Source: Malus domestica
Taxonomy: Eukaryota > Streptophyta > Magnoliopsida > Rosales > Rosaceae
Assembly (NCBI RefSeq): GCF_042453785.1
Contig: NC_091664.1
Location: 31,482,501 to 31,546,500, forward strand
Reading direction: 5' to 3'
DNA length: 64,000 nucleotides
The position numbers and the translations under genes were made by a program. Position 1 is the first letter of the stretch, and every line of letters starts with the position of its first letter. Below, in pieces: positions 56,253 to 64,000 of the stretch. Under the pieces are notes generated by a model. It was not told the DNA's origin and did no database searches. It saw nothing but the letters and a program-made list of their open reading frames with translations.

Positions 56253-58256
56253 TTTATTTATTCACAAATGAGTGTTGAGTTTTAATCATGGCTCATCAAG
56301 TCATCATCAACATGCAAAGCATGAATCTGTTAAAAATTAAAGGTTAATGCCCTTGGTCCCTTTCATTTTATTTATCAATATATTTGCTTCAATAACATTT
56401 TAATTATTGTTATTTTATTTGTTGGGTTAAAATAAAGAGTTAAACGCCATTTTCTAAAGTAAAATCTGGGCTGTATATGACGCTGGGAAGGGTGGGTGCG
56501 GAGTGCTGTGGTGAGGGTGAGGGTGAGGGTGAGGGGGAGGGGGAGGGGGAGGGTCAGGCGGGAGCAATGCGCTGGGTAAGAAGAGATTTTTCAGTTTGAC
56601 CGTTATACGGATGGTACATTACGTGTCACTATATAAATGATGGGATATATGTGCTAAAATGTTAATAACTTAAAAATAAAACTTCTCACTACTCATGTTA
56701 AAACACGTGGTGTACTACTTGTGTTCCCGTCATAATTAAAAATATCTCCTGAATAAGGGTGGAAAGAGAAGTATACGAGTTTTAAAAATAAAAAATTAAT
56801 AAAAATACTCTCGTAAATTTATTTTTTTTTCAAAAACTCTTTGACAAAATTAGTAAAAAATACCCTCGAAAAAAATTATTTTTTACTCAAGAAGCATGGA
56901 CATCAAATGCCCAGCTTAGCATGTGAACGTCCATATCAAGATAAAGTAGTAGTGACCGACATCAAACAATCACGGTGTTCGACGTCGAGCAACCAGAGCG
57001 GTTGACATCAAACAACTGCGGGGGTTGTATGCCCATTTATACCAAGCATAGAAGTTGATGAATGATCAACGCAAACACGAGGGAATATTAGACCATCTAA
57101 GTACCGGAGAATTCCTAGTTAAACGATCAGCATTTGTTCTGAAATTCCTTTTGACATATTTAAATTATGTATAAATGCATTAACAAAAAAAAATGGTTAT
57201 ATCCAAAAGATGGATCATATGTTAATGAGATTATTAGGACGCATCACCTACAACACATACTGCCAATAAGTTCTTTGAATTTGAAATTACAGGTGAATCA
57301 TAAGTTCTTTGGAGGTGATGCTTCAATGTTATTGATCATCTCCTTATCTACGTATATAGATACGGGTGAAGTGAAAAGGGTCAAGAGCTAGCAAGATTAA
57401 TTATTAGTTGATGAAAGTGGTTAGGGAAGTTAATGCCGATCGACAGCTCCCATGCCTTTGTATTGAGCAAAGGTCAGCCGGTCCATTCCCATCCCTTTGA
57501 TTGATTGTGACAACTATCAACTCGACTATAATTAAATTATTCGATAATAATTTTACATAATTTAGGAGTTGAATGTTACACGTCGCTAGCATCATGTACT
57601 AATAAAATGAAGATATGTGAAAGTTTTTATTCTTGATCACAGTTCTCTGCTCCTTCATGATCATGCATGCTTGTTACATACTTGTATACTTAATAATTAA
57701 TTGAATTCTAATTACTTTCCTAATGAAATGTCGAAGCCTTGTTCAAGCCAATAAATGGAATTAATTACGTACCTTAGCAGCTTAGCTGTTCGTTTTATAG
57801 TTAAGGGATCATTGATTTCATATTAAAGGGCCTCCCTCCACGTCCATGGTCATCGTCATATATACTTTTCAATCTTAATCATTTTCGTATGGCTTGAGCA
57901 TTATGGAAATTGTTTGACATCGCTGTCGTACGTGGTCCCTTATGCAGCTTCAGTTTATGAAAAGAAAAAAGTTAATTAACCGTGCATCTACACCTGCACG
58001 CTAGTAAAAACCATCAAAGTTCATAAGGAATACATGACACCCCAGCGTGAACAAACTAATCTAATGCATCAATGATCAAACTGCCGTAAACGACGTGTCA
58101 CAAACTGATAGTCCCCTCGAACCATATATACACAATATTTCTTACTTAAGGTAACAAATTAACTTCAATTATTGACCCCTATTTATCTTTAAAAAAAATA
58201 CAAAAAAAAAAAACTTAAATTGGTGTGTCAATGCTTGTGCATGTCCAACCAACGTA
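56253..58256. other. Intergenic, with a G-rich minisatellite
   Basis: No gene is seen. A G-rich run at 56511-56556 consists of about four GGGTGA units followed by three GGGGGA units and could form a G-quadruplex. Confidence 0.55.
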
Positions 58257-58403
58257 GGGGTGTGATATCCACATACCCATTTTTACTTTTCTCACACTTT
58301 TTTTATTTTCGGCTTTCGGATCAGAGGAATTGAAGAAGATCAACAAACAGAAATTAACAAATAATGTATAAGAAGTAAAAAGGGATGTGTAGATAGCACA
58401 TCC
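58257..58403 (+). mobile_element. hAT-type MITE, copy 3 (147 bp)
   Basis: Ends GGGGTGTGATATCCACATAC and, read inward from the right, GGATGTGCTATCTACACATC. Flanked by CAACGTA on both sides (58250-58256, 58404-58410). It lies about 175 bases upstream of the BAHD start codon, so it is in that gene's promoter. Confidence 0.8.
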
Positions 58404-58467
58404 CAACGTATTGTCTGTCTCATTCAGGATTCTCTGTAATTAAAAACAATTGACGTTTAAAAACTAT

Positions 58468-58473
58468 TATATA
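58468..58473 (+). promoter_or_regulatory. TATA box of the BAHD gene
   Basis: TATATA lies 107 bases before the start codon. A CT-rich stretch and a (GAA)n run (58531-58557) follow in the presumed leader. Confidence 0.5.
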
Positions 58474-58579
58474 CACGAACAGATAGAAGGAAAATAGCTA
58501 CCCCCTTCCCTTCCCTTATCACTAAAAGGAGAAGAAGAAGAAGAAGAAGAAGAAGAAAATTAGCCCAATTAAGTGAAAC

Positions 58580-61500
58580 ATGGGAATTAGCCAGCTCCGC
58601 GGAGATGAAGATCGTGAGCGTGAAGGAAACCCTCCTCACAGTCTCCTCCAAGACCTCAAGGTCACTGTCCACCACTCATCTCTTGTATTCCCATCCCAAC
58701 AGACACAGAAAAGAACCATGTTCCTATCCAACATAGACCAAGTTCTTAATTTCGACGTCCACTCTGTCCATTTCTTCGGTGCCCACAAAGATTTTCCTGA
58801 TGGCCAAATTGCAGCTGAGAAACTCAGAGACAGCCTCGCCAAGATATTGGTGCCTTATGATTTTTTGGCGGGAAGGTTGAAAGTGAACCCCAACACGGGT
58901 CGCTTAGAGATCGAGTGCAATGGTGCCGGAGCAGGATTTGTGGTTGCTTCTAGTGAGTATGCTTTAGATGAGATTGGAGACTTGGTTTATCCTAATTCAG
59001 CCTTTGCACAACTAGTTTGCAGCGCTATGGATCATGATCAACTACTGAAACTTACTGATGGTGCTGTTGGTGATGATCATGATGGTCTTCGTCAGCCACT
59101 TTTCATTCTGCAGGTACCTGCGCATATAATTTGGGTCATCATCATTTGTTCTGCATAAAGCTAGCTAACAAGATAATAAAGCAGTTCCAATTTGTTTGCA
59201 ATTGCCTTAATAATGCAAGCTCCAATTAGTTTTTTATGTATACTCATGGTCATGGAGTACTGGTGGTGCATAAAATATTTCCTCTTCCATTACTTATAAA
59301 GGACGAGTAAGTTAGAAAATCACACTATATATATACCACATAATAGAGGTAGAGTTTGCGTACCAATACAAAAATATCTTTACTAGATATATGGTATAAT
59401 GTGGTCTCGTAAAATACAATGTGTTCTCCTACGTAATATGTGAGGATGTGGAGATTGTTCCATTTTGAAAAGTTAAGAGAAGAGTATCTCCAAATGATAT
59501 GTCAACTATGTCTGCTAGTACTAAAAGACATCACATTTTTCTCCGATAAAGGTGCTATATTTGACGTGGCATCTGAATCATTTAACTTCTTATTTTCTAG
59601 TTGTCTTCTTTTATAACAAATAAAGATGGAGTCAATTTGGTTATCTAATAAGGAAAATTAATGAAAAGGGTTTGAAAACTTTGAGTTTTAAGGATAAGGA
59701 TAAAATAAAGGGTAAAGTGAATAGTAATATGATTGACTTTTTAATGTAAAAAAAGTGAACAGTACCAGAAGTTTTTCGTTAAAATTCCTTTAATAATATG
59801 TGGGGTCTCATAATTCACTAATAGAATACAACTTTTAAACTATTTTTTCTTAAAAATTATAGTAGTAGGCCCAATACGGCAATGCATAATGAAATAATTT
59901 AACAAATCTCTTGGAATGAGAGAAATTTTGACATCACCTTCAAATGGGCACATCAGCATTCATATGAAATTTTGACAATTCATATATGAAATATCCATTG
60001 ATGCTCATATGAGGAGTTGAGTTACGTCCCATTGTGTAGGATGAAATCTCAATTTTCCTCATTCTATTATAGTATGTTAATTAGTCCACATATGAAAATC
60101 CAATGATCACATGTAATCTATGTCACCTGTGTTGTTTATGTGTTTGACTTAAGTAAGGCCACACATGATAGTGTGTGTGAGTATATATTGCGTGTGCTCC
60201 CACATCAAAAAGTTTATAAACTATATATGTCCTTATGGAAAATTGAACTAACTTCATATTACCAATTAATTATTTACTTTTAACATTACGTGATACATCA
60301 AGCCTTCAAAATTGCATTTTCTTCACATGCATGGTTATGACTTCTTGGCCGTTATATAACCTTCAAGTACAAGTTACATGTAATCATCCCTGCAAATTAA
60401 TTGTTTGCTCAACTATCTGTTTAATTATAATTATCGTTAATTAGGACATAATTATATGTAACCTTTTACAATTTAATTTTTTTCATCTTTGAAGGAAAAA
60501 AGTGAAAACATCATATCATAACATACCTAGGATATAATTCATTCAGAACATATATTTTCTTGAAAGAGTTGATTGGACACTTACAAATCTGTTTGATATA
60601 TTGTATAACTACATAGTACATATTACAGTAAGAGCATCTCACTACAAGAGGAGGAGCTTAAGAGCAGGGACTACGTAAGCAAAACGTGGCTCCAACGACT
60701 AGACAAAAATACCTAGGAGAGTTTCATAAGGAAAATAGCCTAGTGGAGGAGGAGAGATTTTTCAATATGTTCAAAACACGAGGTGGTACGCCATGTATCA
60801 TCATTATATAAGTAGTGAGATACTCGTGTTAAAAATTAACATCTTAAAATAAAATTTTCCTTTACTTACATTATGATATGTGATATACTGCTCATGTTCC
60901 AAACACAATAAAAAATTTCTCTCGGAGGAGACAAGGCAATTTGGGGTTCCATTAATATTTTATTAACATAACATATTTCTCTGACACACATTGAAACCCA
61001 CTAATATTTTATAAACTTATCTATTTTGCCTTGTTCGTTGAAGAGGTAGACATCTTAATTAGGCAAATGATATGGCACATCAACTAACAAAGTACAATTT
61101 TACTTCAAATAATTCTCTAGTCCTCTGGAGAAGCTGACACAAGAGAAAATTTTGAGCAAAAGTAATGCGAAAATAAAAGGTTAGAAAATGACACATCAAA
61201 TTTATGTAATTAGTGAAAATTCTAGAGAATAGTTAGAATGAAGAATATGCAATTCATATAGAACGTGTTTATCGATACGGTGATGTTCTTATTCAATAAT
61301 GTCATGTGTTGTTGAATTAGGATGTCATAATCATGCATGACATACTCGTTTCTTATAAGAAAGCGATGCCTCATGCCCATGAGTGTGGGACCCACATGCA
61401 AAACCTATTCCTTAATGTGGAATGCATAGTGTTGCCCTAAACTTGAACTTCTCATACAATTGACAACGTGCAAATTATTAAATCTAAAGTTAAACTGGAA

Positions 61501-63168
61501 AAAGAGATCTAAGAAGAGAGGGTCGCATGAGAGGGAGAAAGTGGAAAGAGGAGGAAAGAAATAAAGAAATAGAGGATTGGAGGAGAGAGAAAGAAGAAAG
61601 AAGAGAGTAAATTGGAGGAAAGAGAAGAAAAAAGAGAGAGAAGGAGGAGAGAAGAAAAAAAAAGGATTGGGAGTGAGCAGGGCAGGAGATAGAAAAGAAA
61701 CTGAACTTTAGGTTTAAAATTTCACTCTGGTGTTTTTAGAAAGTAGGTTATTTTTTAAGTTAGTCTTAAGTTCAGTTTTATAAAATATAGTCCTATGAAA
61801 AAAAAATTTAAACTTCAAACTTAAAAAGTGTTTTTTAGTTTAAAAATTAGATTCAAATAGAATTCCAAACATGCCTTTGCTCTTTGGATCATATTTACTT
61901 GTCTTCTTATGCTACGTTTCTGTAAATGGGGATTCACATGGTTATATGCACTAAGCAACAAATACAGATACATGTACCATACGTAGTTACTGTATAATCA
62001 ATTAGATTGGACCTATATGTTTCGTATACTTAAGTACGTAATCAACTAATATAACTAGATAGATATTGTAGTTACTAGCTAAGTTATATATGTACCAAAT
62101 ATATAATTATATATACACATATATATAGGGTGAAATATTTACTGAGTGGTTTTATTAGTCAGAAAAATTGTCGTGTGATTAATTGAACTAATAATTGAAC
62201 AGGTGACAACATTTAAGTGTGGTGGATTCGCGATGGGCATATCAAACAACCATGCAACATTTGACGGTATAAGCTTCAGACTGTTCTTAGACAATCTGGC
62301 TGCCCTGGCTGCTAACAAGCCCTTGGCAGTGATCCCTTACAATGACCGTCAGATCTTAGCTGCTCGATCCCCACCACGTGTCACCTTCATCCACCCCGAG
62401 TTACAAGAGCTCGAGAATATCTCCACCCTGGAGCGCAAGCAGGAGGATGAGCTTGAGGTTGGCGGCCATGACAGACGCCCTACAGTGTTTGAAGCCACCC
62501 AAGAAGAGCTTGACTTCAAGATCTTCCGGCTGACTGCCAGCGACATTGCTCACCTCAAAGAGAAGGCAAAATCCATCGCTAGTAGTACAAAAGAACGTGT
62601 AAAGATTACTAGCTTTAACGTGGTGACCGCCCTGATATGGCGGTGCAAGGCATTGTCATCTTCAACATATGTTGATGATCATGGTGAAAGTAGAGAGTCA
62701 AGGATTCTTTATGCGGTGGACATAAGGCAGAGGCTGAACCCGCCGCTGCCCCAGGGCTACACTGGGAATGGAGTGCTGACTGCCTACGCTTCTGCTGGGT
62801 GCAGGGAACTGGAAGAAGGGCCGTTCTCAAGAGCGGTGGAGATGGTGTCTGAGGGGGCAGCAAGGATGACAGATGAGTATGCGAGGTCCGTCATCGACTG
62901 GGGAGAGTTACGCAAAGGCTTTCCTAACGGGGAGGTGTTGGTGTCATCCTGGTGGAGATTAGGATTTGCTGACGTGGAATATCCATGGGGGAAGCCCAGG
63001 TACAGTTGTCCCGTCGTATATCACAGGAAGGATATCATCTTGTTCTTTCCTGAACAAGATGTGCCTGATAATGGAACAAATGGTACTGGGGTTAATATTT
63101 TGGTGGCACTTCCTCATCAGGAGATGCAAAAGTTTCAAGCCCTCTTCCAGAAGTTCTTATTGGGCTAA
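58580..63168 (+). CDS. BAHD acyltransferase, GLAUCE-like
   Basis: Exons 58580-59113 and 62203-63168 join in phase 0 (CTG CAG/GTACCT; TTGAACAG/GTG) to give 499 aa. VHFFGAHKDFPDGQIAAEKL and VPYDFLAGRLKVNPNTGRL belong to the N-terminal BAHD half. GISNNHATFDGISFRLF has the catalytic HxxxD. SFNVVTALIWRCKAL, ILYAVDIRQRLNPPLPQGYTG and IDWGELRKGFPNGEVLVSSW follow. The usual DFGWG near the C-terminus reads DVEYPWGKP, which I recall as a feature of the GLAUCE/At1g31490 clade, so it need not mean loss. Such enzymes move an acyl group from acyl-CoA to an alcohol or amine in the cytosol; the substrate here is unknown. It is slightly longer than most BAHD enzymes because of acidic loops. Confidence 0.88.
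59114..62202 (+). other. 3.1-kb intron of the BAHD gene
   Basis: AT-rich and non-coding. It holds a MITE-like sequence at about 59646-59795 and a purine-rich stretch of GAGAGAAAGAAG type at about 61500-61680. No nested gene is seen. Confidence 0.75.
59646..59795. mobile_element. MITE-like element in the BAHD intron
   Basis: GGAAAATTAATGAAAAGGGT at the left resembles the inverse of the right end (CGAAAAACTTCTGGTACTG read inward). The internal blocks GAGTTTTAA and GAACAGTACC recur at 2415-2590. Confidence 0.45.
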
Positions 63169-63856
63169 AAATTATTAATATAAGAATACATATGCATATT
63201 GTAACATGAATGTGTATGGGACCATGTATGATATACCCATATATATCGTTTCTATAGTATCTAATCGAAGGTGGGATTAGAGTTCAAGAGAGAAACGATT
63301 GTGTTGGAGACTTATTTATTTAGCTGCATTATATACAAGGAAAATCTATAACATGTGTTGCATTACTATTTTCTCATATTATTAATATTAGGGTTCCAAA
63401 CTCAACGATGGCAACTAAACAGGAAGGTTGCATTTATATTATGAATATTTTGATCCATATTGTCTTAGATAGACAATTACACACGACACTTTTGTATTTA
63501 ATTAGTACAACTTCATCCCTTGGAGCGAAGAATACGAACACTTTTATTATTAACTTAAACAGTCAGCTTTTAGTCCGAGCCATGCAAGCATGTCGATAGC
63601 TAGTTGTTGCAGTTCTTGGAAATTGAGAAGTATGTAGTGTCAAACAAGCATGTCCAAATGCTATACCAGTTGTTCGCACACATCGATAGACTAGCTAAGC
63701 TAGTACGTATAGTATCCCCCCACCAGCTAAGCCAAATTATTATTATCAATGCTATAGTAGTAGTAGTAGTATATATCATTTACGGACTACATTTTTTTTA
63801 TCGTTTAATTTCGACACTATGATCTATAGATTACCTATCTATAATTATTATCAAAG
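63169..63856. other. 3' flank of the BAHD gene
   Basis: 3'UTR and intergenic. The small frames (63408-63599, 63604-63822) have no signature. Confidence 0.5.
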
Positions 63857-64000
63857 TTATCTTCTCCTCCCACCGGAGCCGCTCTCCCTTTGGCAGTTAA
63901 AATAGACGGCAGCCACCGGTAATCCAAGATTATAAAGCTCGGCGAAGTCTCTGGTATTGAAGTTTTGGCGCCATCCCGGAGCATACACTGTTTGCCTACC
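63857..64000 (-). CDS. Possible 3' end of a minus-strand gene, cut by the window edge
   Basis: Read on the minus strand, a frame is open from the window edge through about 47 codons to a TAA at 63857-63859. It includes [20 protein letters not shown] and [17 protein letters not shown]. The residue mix looks protein-like and the local GC is higher than the flanks, but the stretch is short and I do not recognise the family. Confidence 0.3.
   Translation of the reverse strand, partial: GRQTVYAPGWRQNFNTRDFAELYNLGLPVAAVYFNCQRESGSGGRRR

Noticed and set aside
1..64000. tRNA, rRNA or other structured RNA genes
   Set aside because: No cloverleaf, rRNA or snRNA-like sequence was recognised by eye on either strand. 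The TGGTACCAGAGC at 35151 is a primer-binding site, not a tRNA gene.

Overview
This is a plant nuclear chromosome window. The genes have many introns, the intergenic DNA is AT-rich, and LTR retrotransposons are stacked inside one another. The gene set and the repeat style suit a woody eudicot, most likely Rosaceae (apple/pear type). That placement is inference; no search was run.

Host genes, left to right: (1) a short FAR1-related DNA-binding protein (+, 3586-4561); (2) a chloroplast Ycf20-like/DUF565 protein (-, 5175-6505, two exons, 206 aa); (3) a metallophosphoesterase gene of the At3g03305 type (+, 10638-14961), now a pseudogene with altered metal-ligand motifs, several indels and an insertion; (4) an ARIADNE RBR E3 ubiquitin ligase, ARI8-like (-, 16091-28903), resolved here into 15 exons and 591 aa; (5) chloroplast phosphoglycolate phosphatase PGLP1 (-, 30879-34581), resolved into 11 exons and 369 aa; (6) a GLAUCE-like BAHD acyltransferase (+, 58580-63168), with two exons around a 3.1-kb intron. 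The right edge may hold the 3' end of one more minus-strand gene.

Mobile DNA fills much of the rest. Positions 1-1050 are the 3' end of a Ty3/gypsy element whose body lies left of the window. A Mutator-type MITE (1610-2271) and three copies of a 147-bp hAT-type MITE have readable target-site duplications (TSDs). A 3.1-kb PIF/Harbinger element with TSD TAA (7007-10096) has lost its transposase catalytic domain. The large ARI8 intron holds an RTE-LINE/gypsy/RTE-LINE chimera (about 18970-24706). The PGLP1-BAHD interval holds a 20-kb nest: a Copia element (34978-55343, TSD CCCTG) contains a solo LTR (36037-50565, TSD GCACT), which itself contains a Pack-MULE with a captured phosphatase fragment (36286-37480) and an 11.7-kb gypsy/Tat-like element (38276-50016, TSD ACTAG, both LTRs 515 bp). 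The Copia RNase H region is also split by another solo LTR (53769-54501, TSD GGAAG).

The most interesting signal is in the gypsy family. An antisense ORF of exactly 675 bp (224 aa, coiled coil) is intact in two diverged copies (19859-20533 and 46573-47247). Each copy has a TATA-like box 105-120 bp upstream, and beyond it an array of about 60-bp repeats carrying a TCTCGAGA palindrome. The sense-strand pol of the one copy that has it is broken and lacks reverse transcriptase. The same 3' region carries eight copies of a 32-bp near-palindrome and a 15/18-bp minisatellite open on both strands.
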